Part shown: positions 16,041-24,908 of the stretch, piece by piece
Position numbering within the stretch: position 1 is the first letter of the stretch
Layout of the letters: each line of letters opens with the position of its first letter
Source of the DNA: WTFV01 sp965203525
GTDB taxonomy: Bacteria; Acidobacteriota; Vicinamibacteria; Vicinamibacterales; UBA8438
DNA: 64,000 bases
Assembly: GCA_965203525.1 (NCBI GenBank)
Contig: OZ241898.1
Coordinates: 4,898,001 to 4,962,000 of the forward strand
Direction of reading: 5' to 3'
Notes under the pieces: generated by a model
What the model was told of the DNA's origin: nothing
Database searches by the model: none
What the model saw: the letters and a program-made list of their open reading frames with translations, nothing else
Program-made: the position numbers and the translations under genes

Positions 16041-17243
16041 TCACGGCGCGGTGTTCTCGTACCACTTGAGATTCGCGGTGCGGCCGCCGATGCAGACCAG
16101 ATCGGGACGGCCGTCGCCGTTCAGGTCCGCCACCGCGCATCCCGAGGGCGACATGTCCTCGTCGAGCACCCGGCGCGACCAGGAGGCTCCCTCCGGGTCG
16201 GCGGCGGCGTACAGGTGCAGCCGGCGCGTGTCGCCGCGGTCGCCGGTGACGATCTCGTCCCGCCCGTCGCCGTCGAAGTCCGCGGTGACGAGGGTGTGGC
16301 CGCTGCCGATCTCGTCGATCACCTGCCGGGTCCACTCCCCTCCGTCCGCGCGGTAGACGACGACCCGCGGGCCGTGCCACGGCTCGATGGTCGCCACGAA
16401 GTCCCGGTTCCCGAGGCGGCCCACCGCCACCTCGCTCGCCCCGCTCCGGGGCCACGGGGCGGGGTCGCCGGCGACGACCGTTTCCCGGCTCCACCCGCCG
16501 TCCAGATAGCGGTGCAGATGCACGCCGGCGAAGCTGGCGGTGAACACGGCGTCGCCGGCCGGGGCGCGCCAGGGCGTGACGAGCAGGCCGTGCACCACGC
16601 CCTGCCCGGCGCCGGTGACGATGCGCCGCCGCCAGTCGCCGGGCCGGTACCAGTAGACGGGAACCGCGGCGCGGTAGTCCGGCGGCTCGGCGGCGGGGCC
16701 GGACAGCGGCGCGCTCACCAGCACCGGGCGTCCCGTGCCGTCCGGATCGGCCCACCGGATGCGGTGCGCGGTCGGCGTGCGGTCGAGCTCCCGGATGCTC
16801 CAGGGTTCGGCCGGATCGCCCCGGTGGGTCAGCAGGCTGAGGATGCCGAGGCTGCTCGCATGCGTGGTCCCGAACTCGTGGGCGAGGGCGATCTCCGGAA
16901 TCCCGTCGCCGTCCAGATCCCGCGCCGCGGCGTTGATGGCGCGGTTCAGCCCGGCCGTCAGGACGTGCCGTTCCCAACCGGGGTTGCGGTACCACGCCAG
17001 CTCGCCGGCGCGGGTCGAAAGGCCGATGACGTCCGGGCGGCCGTCACGGTCCAGATCCGCCACCACCGGCTGGTAGCCGCCAGCCAGATCCGCGTCGATC
17101 GTATGGGTTGCGAAACGGGGCCCGCCGCCGGCGCTCTCCTGGGCGCCTGCCGGCCGCACCCCCGCCGCGCCCGGCGCGAGCGCCGCCGCCAGCGCCAGCG
17201 CGAGGCCTGCCGGCGCCGCCGCCGTCCGCGAGCGCAGTGTCAT
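16041..17243 (-). CDS. Exported FG-GAP/VCBS-repeat protein
   Basis: The 400-residue protein has a signal peptide cleaved near AGAQES and a beta-propeller of FG-GAP/VCBS type. At least four calcium-binding-like loops are visible: DLDRDGRPD, DLDGDGIPE, DFDGDGRDE and DLNGDGRPD. It ends GGRTANLKWYENTAP. It is probably a periplasmic or surface propeller. Such proteins often accompany PQQ or cytochrome oxidation genes, but its ligand is unknown. Confidence 0.87.
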   Translation of the reverse strand: MTLRSRTAAAPAGLALALAAALAPGAAGVRPAGAQESAGGGPRFATHTIDADLAGGYQPVVADLDRDGRPDVIGLSTRAGELAWYRNPGWERHVLTAGLNRAINAAARDLDGDGIPEIALAHEFGTTHASSLGILSLLTHRGDPAEPWSIRELDRTPTAHRIRWADPDGTGRPVLVSAPLSGPAAEPPDYRAAVPVYWYRPGDWRRRIVTGAGQGVVHGLLVTPWRAPAGDAVFTASFAGVHLHRYLDGGWSRETVVAGDPAPWPRSGASEVAVGRLGNRDFVATIEPWHGPRVVVYRADGGEWTRQVIDEIGSGHTLVTADFDGDGRDEIVTGDRGDTRRLHLYAAADPEGASWSRRVLDEDMSPSGCAVADLNGDGRPDLVCIGGRTANLKWYENTAP

Positions 17244-17293
17244 CCGATCCCCCTTCCCGGCGCGTTTCGCCCGGCCGCCCGCGGCGGACGCGG

Positions 17294-18472
17294 TCAGGCG
17301 CGCGGCAGCCACTCGCCCCCGAGCACCGTCCCGCGCGGAAACAGGCGCTGGCCGCCGGTGCGCACGTTGCCGTAGTTGTCGACGAAGTCGAAGCGGCCGA
17401 CGCGCAGCTCCAGCAGGGCCAGGTCGGCCCGCGCCCCGACGTGGAGCGTGCCGCGGCCGCGCAGGTGCGGGAAGACGCGCGCGGCGTCGGCGGTGACGCA
17501 GGCCACCACTTGCGGCAGGCTCATCCCGGCGTCGAGGAACTTCGACATCACGTTCGGCAGGTCCACCACGCCCGGCACGTCGCGGCTCGCGGCGTTGCCG
17601 TCGGTGGAGATGGTGTCCGGCAGGAAGCCGGTCCGCATGACCTGGTCGAAGGTGTCCCAACGGATGTGGCCGGTGCGGCCGTTGGCCACGTCGAAGCGGA
17701 CGCCGCGGCGCCGCGCCTCGAGCACCGCGGGCCGGATGCGGCCGCCGTCGTCGACGATGGCGTTCGGCGGCGGGGCGTACATGTGGGTGACGACGTCGCC
17801 CGGCTTGAGCAGCGCGAACAGCGTGGCCAGCGGCGAGACGGTCTGTCCCATGTGAATCATCACCGGCAGGTCGAAGGCCGACGCCGCGGCCTGCGCGCGC
17901 CGCAGCACCTCCACGTCGTCGGCCGCGACGTTGCGCGACAGCCGCGCCTTGACCCCCACGACGTACTCGCGGTGGCGCGCGACGGCCTCCCGCGCCGCCC
18001 CGACGTCCGCCAGGGCGAGGTCCATGGTGTCGCCGTCCGGCAGGATGCCCCGCCGCCCGATGTTGACCAGCACCCGTCCCTGCTGCGGCGCCCCGCGCGC
18101 GACGGCCACCCGCCCGGCGATGGCGTCGGCCCCTGCCGAGCCGGCGTCGACCCACGCGGTCACGCCGTCCTCCAGGCAGGTCCGGGGGCCTTCCGGCTCG
18201 CGGGCGTAGTGCGTGTGGACGTCGATGAGGCCGGGCGCCACGAACCGGCCCCGGGCGTCGACCACCCGCGCGCCGCCGGCGTCGATGCCCGGCTCCACCG
18301 CCGCGATGCGGCCGCCGGCTATCGCCACGTCGCGGACGGCGTCGAGCCCCAGCGACGGATCGATCACCCGCCCGCCCCGGACGACCAGGTCCCAGGACGC
18401 CGCGCGCGGGCGCGCCGCCCCGGCGAGCGCCGCCCCGGCGGCGGAAACGAACTGGCGGCGGGTCATGCGCAC
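17294..18472 (-). CDS. Amidohydrolase-family metallohydrolase with Tat-like leader
   Basis: The 392-residue protein opens with MTRRQFVSAAGAALAGAA (twin-arginine-like). The amidohydrolase fold follows: APGLIDVHTHYA (H86, H88), GVKARLS supplying the carbamylated-lysine position, LPVMIHMGQ, VVTHMYAPP and the late ISTDGN aspartate. This matches the EF_0837/AHA_3915 group related to dihydroorotase and D-aminoacylase; the real substrate is unknown. The start may be 18472 or, four codons... more precisely two codons later, 18466. Confidence 0.85.
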   Translation of the reverse strand: MRMTRRQFVSAAGAALAGAARPRAASWDLVVRGGRVIDPSLGLDAVRDVAIAGGRIAAVEPGIDAGGARVVDARGRFVAPGLIDVHTHYAREPEGPRTCLEDGVTAWVDAGSAGADAIAGRVAVARGAPQQGRVLVNIGRRGILPDGDTMDLALADVGAAREAVARHREYVVGVKARLSRNVAADDVEVLRRAQAAASAFDLPVMIHMGQTVSPLATLFALLKPGDVVTHMYAPPPNAIVDDGGRIRPAVLEARRRGVRFDVANGRTGHIRWDTFDQVMRTGFLPDTISTDGNAASRDVPGVVDLPNVMSKFLDAGMSLPQVVACVTADAARVFPHLRGRGTLHVGARADLALLELRVGRFDFVDNYGNVRTGGQRLFPRGTVLGGEWLPRA

Positions 18473-18518
18473 GTCGTCCTCCTTCCCGGATTCGCCTCAT
18501 GGTGCGCGCCTGCGCGCG

Positions 18519-18676
18519 GCGTGTCAACGTCACCGCCCGGCGCCCTCCGCCGGGTCCGCGGCCGGCGCTGCGGGAAAAGGGTCGGCGGACGGCGGGGCGG
18601 CGTGTCAACGTCACCGCCCGGCGCCCTCCGCCGGTCCGCGGTCGGCGCCGCGGGAAGGGTCGGCGGACGGCGGGGC
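18519..18676. repeat. Two contiguous ~80-bp copies in an intergenic gap
   Basis: Copies 18519-18598 and 18599-18676 match closely with small deletions. They lie between the amidohydrolase start and the duplicated end of the aldolase gene. Apart from these and the next repeat, the 286-base gap shows nothing else. Confidence 0.9.
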
Positions 18677-18679
18677 GGC

Positions 18680-18789
18680 GGCTTCCTCAGCCTCGCGCGG
18701 CGGAGGCGATCCGCCCGGCGCCGTCACCCCCAACAGCCCCCGGGCCGCCGCGGCTTCCTCAGCCTCGCGCGGCGGAGGCGATCCGCCCG
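18680..18789 (-). repeat. 39-bp duplication of the aldolase gene's stop region, period 71 bp
   Basis: Copy 18751-18789 contains the TGA stop and last codons of the aldolase gene; copy 18680-18718 repeats it downstream. Confidence 0.92.
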
Positions 18790-19817
18790 ATCGCCGCGAG
18801 CGCCCGCTCGATCCCCCGGCGCGAGACGTCGAGGTGCGTGACGGCCCGGATCGCGCCGCCGGCGCCGCTCACCCGCACGCCGGACGCCGCCAGCCGGTCG
18901 ACGAACTCCCGGTTGCCCAGGCCGAGTCCGCGCACGTCGAAGAAAACCATGTTGGTTTCCGGCTCGGCGGTCCGGACTTCGATGCCGTCGATCGCGGCCA
19001 GGCCGCCGGCCAGCAGGCGCGCGTGCTCGTGGTCCTCGGCCAGCCGCTCGACGTGGTGGTCGAGGGCGTACAGACAGCCCGCCGCGGCGACCCCCGCCTG
19101 CCGCATGGCGCCGCCGAAGAGCTGCTTGTAGCGGCGCGCCGCCGCGACGAAGCCGCGCGTCCCCGCCAGCACCGCGCCGATCGGCGCCCCGAGCCCCTTG
19201 GTGAAGTCGATCCACAGGCTGTCCGCTTCCGCCGCGAACGCGGCGGCGGAGACGCCGCTCGCCACGCAGGCGTTCAGCAGCCGGGCGCCGTCCATGTGGA
19301 GCGGCACGCCCCGCGCCCGCGCGCACGCCGCGACCGCGCCCAGCTCCTCGCGCGACCAGACGGCGCCGCCGCCGAAGTTGTGGGTCTGCTCGACGCAGAC
19401 CACCCCGACCGGCTGCCCGTACGGCACCGGCACCGCGGCCACCCGTTCCAGCGCGGCTTCGAGCTCGGCCGGCGTGAAGACGCCCCGCCCGGTCGGGATC
19501 GGCTGCACCATCACGCCGGAAGCGAGCGCCGCCCCGCCCGACTCCGCGCGGATGACGTGCGCCATCCCGTCGGCCACCAGCGCGTCTCCCGGCCGGGTGT
19601 GCGTCTTGACCGCCACGAGGTTGCACATCGTCCCGGTCGGCAGCCAGAGCGCCGCCTCCTTGCCGAGCAGATCCGCCACCCGCTCCTGCAACCGCGCGAC
19701 GGTCGGATCCTGCCCCTTCTGCTCGTCGCCGACCTCGGCCGCCGCCATCGCCGCGCGCATGCCGGCCGTCGGGCGGGTCTCGGTGTCGCTGGAGAGCGCA
19801 ACGGCCTCGTGCGTCAT
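18759..19817 (-). CDS. PLP-dependent threonine aldolase family enzyme
   Basis: The 352-residue fold-type I PLP enzyme has LPTGTMCNLVA, VCVEQTHNFGGGAVW, HMDGARLLNA (D176) and the cofactor lysine K207 in DFTKGLGAPIGAVLAG. It should cleave L-threonine or L-allo-threonine to glycine and acetaldehyde. Related sequences act on other beta-hydroxy amino acids, so substrate preference is open. It is cytoplasmic. The ATG at 19817 starts MTHEAVALSSDTETRPT, the normal family N-terminus. Confidence 0.9.
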   Translation of the reverse strand: MTHEAVALSSDTETRPTAGMRAAMAAAEVGDEQKGQDPTVARLQERVADLLGKEAALWLPTGTMCNLVAVKTHTRPGDALVADGMAHVIRAESGGAALASGVMVQPIPTGRGVFTPAELEAALERVAAVPVPYGQPVGVVCVEQTHNFGGGAVWSREELGAVAACARARGVPLHMDGARLLNACVASGVSAAAFAAEADSLWIDFTKGLGAPIGAVLAGTRGFVAAARRYKQLFGGAMRQAGVAAAGCLYALDHHVERLAEDHEHARLLAGGLAAIDGIEVRTAEPETNMVFFDVRGLGLGNREFVDRLAASGVRVSGAGGAIRAVTHLDVSRRGIERALAAIGRIASAARG

Positions 19818-19964
19818 CGGTGGGTGCTGCCGTTCCGTGATCCCGGGCCCGGCATCCGCCGCCGCCCGACGATCCGCCGTGCGATCCTCTTGTGGCGCGG
19901 GTCGATCCCGCCATCATGTCGATTGCCGTGTTCGCGAAGGACGGTGCCGCCGCCGCGTCGGGAA

Positions 19965-21743
19965 TCAGACGTCACTGTCATCCGCCAGTTCCTCGTCGGG
20001 AGAAATATCGGTGACGAGTGAATCCCCGACGACTTCCTTGACGCGGGCAACGATGAGTCTGGCTCGTGCTCGACAGAAGTCCTCGAACCGCTCGATGGAG
20101 AAACTGTCGGGCCAGTCCGGGTCGCGCGGATCGCCCGGGATCATGCAGTCACGAAGTCTTCGGCTCACGCCGCCCAGAGTCCCCTCCGATCGCGCTTGGT
20201 CCGCCATTTCCCGGAAATATTCCTCCGGGTACGCCTCGTTGAGTTTCAGGTTGGACTGCTCCAGGACCGGCACCCGGTTGCAGATTCCATCCAGCATCTT
20301 TTGATGCAGGCCGTGCCGCTTGCCGGCGTTCCTGGGGAATACGTGATGATCGTGAAGCACGGATTCGGAGTTTATGTCTTTTCCGTAAATCAGATCGTGA
20401 CGGACAGTCGACGCAAATACGTTCTGGAGCGCCTTGTACCGGACGTCGGACGGCTTGAGCTTCATGACGATGTCGGCGTTCAGCTTCACCGACGCGACTG
20501 CCGGCCTTTCGCCATCCCTGACGTAGCGGCGTAATGCGTCGAAGTCCTGGCCAATCCTGTAATTCGACGCCTGGGATGCTCCGGCCTGCATGATCTTGCT
20601 GAAGTACCAGCGCCTGATGAACTCGTGATCCGGCCACATTTCGTCGCTTGCGTCTTCGGAAAACAGGTTCCTTATCGCCGCAAGCGCAACCAGGACGTTG
20701 TGGTTCGGCAGAGTTTTCGGCCGCGCGCCGTGCGCACGCGCCCATCTGTACGTTTCCGCCAGGGCCTCTGAAGATTTTCTCCATTCCCGTTCAATTTCAC
20801 GGTGTGACAAGGAAAGCAAGTTGCTTCGTGTCGGATCGGGGTACTTGCCACTGCGATCGGCCACCGTCAGGTACAACGCCTGAAGAACTCGCTCGCCGTC
20901 TACTTCGTAAGTTTTCAGGATGGAGTTGTCTTCCCTCGCATCGTCCCACAGGCGCCTCAAGTCCGGCTTCGGATAGAAGCGGGCCACGGCGAGGTCGAAC
21001 GTCGTCAGCCGGGTTCCCGTGCTGTTTATCGTTTCGAACACCCGGCAGACCGACTCGACGCCGCTGTCCCGTTCGAGAGTGACAACAGGTATCTTGTAGT
21101 TGCGCATCGTCTCGAAGACGCCGTTTATGCGAGCAGCGGCCTCTCTCCGCCTTACCTTGTAGTCGCGCATCGTCTCGGAGAGGGTCTTCTCCGGGAAGTC
21201 TCCGGAGTCTTCAATGTACTCGATTACGTAGATCGCCGCCCTCTTTTGATCCAGGGTTATGTCGGCACGAAGCAACCGGTTGTTTTCCTTTCGGTCCGGT
21301 TGCGTTTTTCCCCGCTGCCGGACTCGAATCCAGGACGTTTCCTCCCGGCCGTGTTCTTCTAACAGCCGCTTGAGGTCGAAATAATAAAGTTTTCTCGGAT
21401 GGGCATTCAGGAAAACACGCGCGATCGCGGTGGTGCGTTGCTGGCCGTCCAGGATGTAGGACTCCACGTCTGGCGGCGTTTCGTTCGGTCCGCTCAACGT
21501 TCCGTCGTCAGGCGGATAGCCTTCTCGGATCTCCGCCTCGATGCTTCGGGACGCAAGATCCAGATCCGGCTTCCTGTCGAGCAGAAGCAGGGAGCCGATC
21601 GGATACGATCGGGACATCGAATCTATCAGCAGGCTGACTTGGGACTCGCGCCACACGAAAGAACGCTGGAACTGAGGAATCTTCAGGCTTCCCTCTTTCG
21701 CTCTCCTGAGCAACTCCCCGAGGCCAAGGCTTGTGGTCTGCAT
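19965..21743 (-). CDS. DUF262 plus HNH restriction-like protein (GmrSD/SspE-type layout)
   Basis: The 592-residue protein has an N-terminal DUF262 domain: IPQFQRSFVW, YPIGSLLLL and the ILDGQQRTTAI motif (D99-R103), a ParB-like NTPase/nickase fold. The C-terminus holds an HNH-type nuclease, HDHHVFPRN near residue 464, with later NR and NLKLN. This is the layout of GmrSD, BrxU and SspE, which restrict modified DNA; the target here is unknown. Codon use and base composition are visibly less GC-rich than the neighbours, suggesting transfer. No partner methylase or Dnd/Ssp gene is nearby. Confidence 0.88.
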   Translation of the reverse strand: MQTTSLGLGELLRRAKEGSLKIPQFQRSFVWRESQVSLLIDSMSRSYPIGSLLLLDRKPDLDLASRSIEAEIREGYPPDDGTLSGPNETPPDVESYILDGQQRTTAIARVFLNAHPRKLYYFDLKRLLEEHGREETSWIRVRQRGKTQPDRKENNRLLRADITLDQKRAAIYVIEYIEDSGDFPEKTLSETMRDYKVRRREAAARINGVFETMRNYKIPVVTLERDSGVESVCRVFETINSTGTRLTTFDLAVARFYPKPDLRRLWDDAREDNSILKTYEVDGERVLQALYLTVADRSGKYPDPTRSNLLSLSHREIEREWRKSSEALAETYRWARAHGARPKTLPNHNVLVALAAIRNLFSEDASDEMWPDHEFIRRWYFSKIMQAGASQASNYRIGQDFDALRRYVRDGERPAVASVKLNADIVMKLKPSDVRYKALQNVFASTVRHDLIYGKDINSESVLHDHHVFPRNAGKRHGLHQKMLDGICNRVPVLEQSNLKLNEAYPEEYFREMADQARSEGTLGGVSRRLRDCMIPGDPRDPDWPDSFSIERFEDFCRARARLIVARVKEVVGDSLVTDISPDEELADDSDV

Positions 21744-21858
21744 TCCTCAATCCGTGAGCGATTCTTCCAGTTTCTCCTGGCCCCGCCGCCGCCAACACGC
21801 TAGCGAGACCGGCCTGCACGGAACGACCGATCCAGCCTCGTCAGAATACCACGTTTCC

Positions 21859-23913
21859 TCACCCTTCCGGCAGCGCGAACGCCACCAGCCGCGCGTCGGG
21901 GCCGGCGCCGGTGGCGATCAGGATGAACTGCCGGCCGGCGCGCGAGCGGTAGGTCATCGGGTTGCCGCTGGTCCGGAACTCGGTGGCCACGCGGGTCACC
22001 TCGCGGCCGGTCCCGGCGTCGAAGGCGTACAGGTACGGGTCGCCGCCGCCGAGGAAGACGAGCCCGCCGCCGGTGACGAGCGGACCGGGGGCGCCCGGCG
22101 TGCCGAGCCGGTCCGGCAGGTCGACGCCCCGCAGCAGCGGGTGCGCGCGCAGGACCCGGCTCCCCTCGCCGAACGGCACGCTCCAGGCGATTTCGCCCGC
22201 GTTCAGGTCGATCGCCACCAGCCGCGCGTAGGGCGGCTTGACGAGCGGGATCGGGCCGAGGCGGCTGCGCTCCGCCGGCACGTACCCGCCCAGCCCCCGG
22301 AAGATGCCGGCCGAACCGCCGCGCGGGCAGTTGTTCGTGTAGGCGACGTCCACCTCCGGCAGGTCGGGATGGGTCTCGCACACCTGGTTGGCCGACACCC
22401 CTTCCGAAGTGCGCACGTAGAGCCGGTTGGTGGCGGGGTCGAGCGCCGCGCCGCCCCAGTTGGCGCCGCCGTCGACGCGCGGCCGCTGCAGCGTTCCCCG
22501 CAGGCTGGGCGGCGTGAAGAGCGGCCCGAGGCGGTACGTCCGCATTTCCTCGACCGCGAGGCGGCGGATCTCCGGCGTCAGGTCGTTCGCGTCCGCCAGC
22601 GACACCCCCTGCCCGGCGAACGGCGGCGGCTTCGTCGGGAACGGCTGGGTCGGATACGGCACCTCGCCCGGCACGTCGGTTTCGGTGTCGACCGGCCGCT
22701 CCTCGATCGGCCAGACCGGCTCCCCCGTCACCCGGTCGAACACGTAGGTGAAACCCTGCTTCGAGACCTCCGCCACCGCGTCGACGGTCCTGCCGTCCAC
22801 CTCCAGGGTCATCAGGTTCGGCGCCGACGTGAAGTCGTAGTCCCACAGGCCGTGGTGGACCGCCTGGAAGTGCCACTCGCGGCGGCCGGTCCGCGCGTCG
22901 AGGCAGACGAGCGACTCGGCGAACAGGTTGGCGCCGAGCCGCCGGCCGCCCCAGTAGTCGCTGCTCGGCGTGCTGGTCGGGACGTACAGCAGCCCCCGTT
23001 CGGCGTCGAGCGACATCAGGCCCCAGACGTTGGCGTGCCCGGTGAAGCGCCAGGAGCCGCCCTCCCAGGTGTCGGCCCCGAACGCGTCGTTCGACTGCGG
23101 CACCGTGTAGAAGACCCAGCGCCGCTCGCCGGTGCGGACGTCGAACGCCTGCACCGACCCCGGCGTGTCGAACCGCTGCTGGATGCGGTCCGGCACGCGG
23201 CTGCCCACGATGACCAGGTCCTCGAAGACGACCGGCGGCGACGTCTGGTCGAACGTCTCGTGGGTCACCGGGTTCGGGAAGTTCTCGGTCAGCAGCACCC
23301 GGCCGCCGTCTCCGAAGGAGCGGATCAGCGACCCGTCGGCGGCGTCCAGCGCGTACAGGCTGTCGCGGCTGTTGATGAACACCCGCATGCCGCCGTCCGC
23401 GCGCGCCGGCCGGCCGCCGGCCGGCCAGACCGCCACGCCCCGATGCTTGAAGCCGCCGGGCGGGCCGCCCCGCGGGCCGGTGCGCCACGCCTCCGGATCG
23501 AACGCCCAGAGCTGCGCGCCGGTCTCGGCGTCGAGCGCAACCACCCGCGTGTACATCGTCGACACGTAGACGACGCCGCCGATCATCAGCGGCATCACCT
23601 CGAAGCTGCCCGGCCGCGTCCGGAACTCCTGGTTCGGCAGCTCGTTCGGTTCCCAGGTCCAGGCGATCCGCAACCGGTCGACGTTCGAGGCGTCGACGTC
23701 GGCCAGCGGCGAGTACTTCGACGCCGCCTGGTCGGCGCCCACGTAGGGCCATTCGACCATTCCGCCGGCGGACTCCTGCGGCGCGGCGGGCGCGGCGGCA
23801 ACCAGCGCCGCCGCGAACGCGGCCGCCGTCACGAATCGCGTCGTGCCGCGCACGTGCGGGGGCGCACCGGGGCCGGCGCCGGCGAAGCGGGCGGGCGAGG
23901 TCGTGCCGTGCAT
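21859..23913 (-). CDS. PQQ-dependent dehydrogenase, periplasmic
   Basis: The 684-residue quinoprotein is an eight-bladed propeller. Blade-closing tryptophan motifs such as ALDAETGAQLWAFDPE, ALDAADGSLIRSFG and AFDVRTGERRWVFYT are visible, and VHHGLWDYDF and PTQPFPTKPPPF are characteristic of the soluble glucose-dehydrogenase-like branch. A signal segment ends near AAPQES. No cytochrome domain is fused, so electrons must pass to a separate acceptor. ATG 23913 has AGGAG nine bases upstream. The leader carries a duplicated start segment (23840-23919). Confidence 0.9.
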   Translation of the reverse strand: MHGTTSPARFAGAGPGAPPHVRGTTRFVTAAAFAAALVAAAPAAPQESAGGMVEWPYVGADQAASKYSPLADVDASNVDRLRIAWTWEPNELPNQEFRTRPGSFEVMPLMIGGVVYVSTMYTRVVALDAETGAQLWAFDPEAWRTGPRGGPPGGFKHRGVAVWPAGGRPARADGGMRVFINSRDSLYALDAADGSLIRSFGDGGRVLLTENFPNPVTHETFDQTSPPVVFEDLVIVGSRVPDRIQQRFDTPGSVQAFDVRTGERRWVFYTVPQSNDAFGADTWEGGSWRFTGHANVWGLMSLDAERGLLYVPTSTPSSDYWGGRRLGANLFAESLVCLDARTGRREWHFQAVHHGLWDYDFTSAPNLMTLEVDGRTVDAVAEVSKQGFTYVFDRVTGEPVWPIEERPVDTETDVPGEVPYPTQPFPTKPPPFAGQGVSLADANDLTPEIRRLAVEEMRTYRLGPLFTPPSLRGTLQRPRVDGGANWGGAALDPATNRLYVRTSEGVSANQVCETHPDLPEVDVAYTNNCPRGGSAGIFRGLGGYVPAERSRLGPIPLVKPPYARLVAIDLNAGEIAWSVPFGEGSRVLRAHPLLRGVDLPDRLGTPGAPGPLVTGGGLVFLGGGDPYLYAFDAGTGREVTRVATEFRTSGNPMTYRSRAGRQFILIATGAGPDARLVAFALPEG

Positions 23914-23919
23914 GTGCGG
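23840..23919 (-). repeat. 20-bp start-codon duplication in the PQQ dehydrogenase leader, period 60 bp
   Basis: Segments 23900-23919 and 23840-23859 differ at two bases; the outer copy reads ATG (used start), the inner GTG in the same frame. Confidence 0.75.
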
Positions 23920-24085
23920 AAGCTCCTCTCGATCAAGGGCGTGTTCAGCGGTTGCGAGTCCTCGCGGACCGGCCGGCGCGCCGCCGCTCGTCCGGGCGGG
24001 CCGGGCGGACGGCCGGCAGCGAAGCGGGGCGGATGAAAAGCCATGCGCCATCCTACCACCGGGGAGTTCGTGCTACCCTGCCGGG

Positions 24086-24412
24086 GTGGACGGGAACCGG
24101 GTCGCCGCGGTCGCCGCCGTGATCGCCGCCATCTTCTCCGTCGTCGCCGCGATCGTCGGCGTCACGTCAAACGTCGCCACGACGGACGACGTCGCATCGA
24201 TTCGCCAGGAGATGCGCGAGCTGCGCGAGGAATTGCGTCAGGAGATGCGCGAGTTGCGCGCGCAATCCGAAACGCAGATGCGCGAGCTGCGCGAGCAGTC
24301 CGAAACGCAGATGCGCGAGTGGCGCGAGCAGTCCGAGGCGCAGATGCGCGAGCTGCGCGGGTACTTCGTCGACCATCTGGACGGTCACTCTCCCCCCGTC
24401 GTCGACGACTGA
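24086..24412 (+). CDS. Small membrane-anchored coiled-coil protein
   Basis: The 108-residue protein starts at GTG 24086 with one hydrophobic helix (VAAVAAVIAAIFSVVAAIVGV), then a long charged coil. Three 11-residue units are nearly exact: QSETQMRELRE, QSETQMREWRE and QSEAQMRELRG. Eleven-residue periodicity indicates a right-handed or alternating coiled coil. It resembles small hypothetical proteins with the same TM-coil plan found widely in bacteria; no function is known. The gene faces the PIN-like gene tail to tail. The start codon is uncertain. Confidence 0.65.
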   Translation: MDGNRVAAVAAVIAAIFSVVAAIVGVTSNVATTDDVASIRQEMRELREELRQEMRELRAQSETQMRELREQSETQMREWREQSEAQMRELRGYFVDHLDGHSPPVVDD

Positions 24413-24500
24413 CTCCGGCTCCGCGCCGGCCGATTCGGGAACCGCTTCAACGCCCGGGGCGTGTCCGGTCGTTTGGTGATCATCGGACGTCGAGGTCTGG

Positions 24501-24908
24501 CTACCTGTTCCTTCGGGACGCGCGAACGTCGATCAGCCGGGCGCTTATCCTCCCGGTCCGCTGGTGGCGTGTTACCTTGACCGCTCTTCCAGCTTCCAGC
24601 TCCTTCCAATGGTTGTTCAGCACGTACACTGCCAACTCCAGCTTCTCTTTGGCAGATGCCTCTCTGCCGGCGGCGGCCGCCTTTCCGATCAGGATCAGAC
24701 CGCCGCGCCGTCTTGCATGCATTGCGGGCGTATCCCAGTCGGTGTCGCAGGTGATCACCACGCGGCTCTGCTCGTCCGCCTGCCTTTGCACTTCGGAGTC
24801 GGGGTCCCTTCCGCTCTTCGAGAGCTCCACGTCGTACCCTCGCGCTCTCAGTTCGCGCAAAAGTCCCGTTACGTTGGCGTTCAGAAGCAGGCGCCGCTTC
24901 CGGTTCAT
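24501..24908 (-). CDS. DUF5615 PIN-like (Mut7-C-type) protein with altered acidic site
   Basis: The 135-residue protein has the DUF5615 plan: beta-strand LLLNANVTGLLRELRARGYDV, then SEVQRQADEQSRVVITCDTDWD. In the family, the first strand usually reads LLDEN, with acidic residues at the presumed metal site. Here it is LLNAN (N10, A11), while D55 and D57 are retained. DUF5615 proteins are putative toxins paired with DUF433 proteins. Its ATG overlaps the stop of the upstream nuclease-DUF433 gene (ATGA), so the two are co-translated. It may be inactive as a nuclease and act instead as a binding partner. Confidence 0.8.
   Translation of the reverse strand: MNRKRRLLLNANVTGLLRELRARGYDVELSKSGRDPDSEVQRQADEQSRVVITCDTDWDTPAMHARRRGGLILIGKAAAAGREASAKEKLELAVYVLNNHWKELEAGRAVKVTRHQRTGRISARLIDVRASRRNR

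Noticed and set aside
24167..24388. Minus-strand frame opposite the coiled-coil gene (repeats of LAHLRFGLLA)
   Set aside because: It is the antisense reading of the 33-bp repeats; the plus-strand frame gives a sensible membrane helix and coiled coil.
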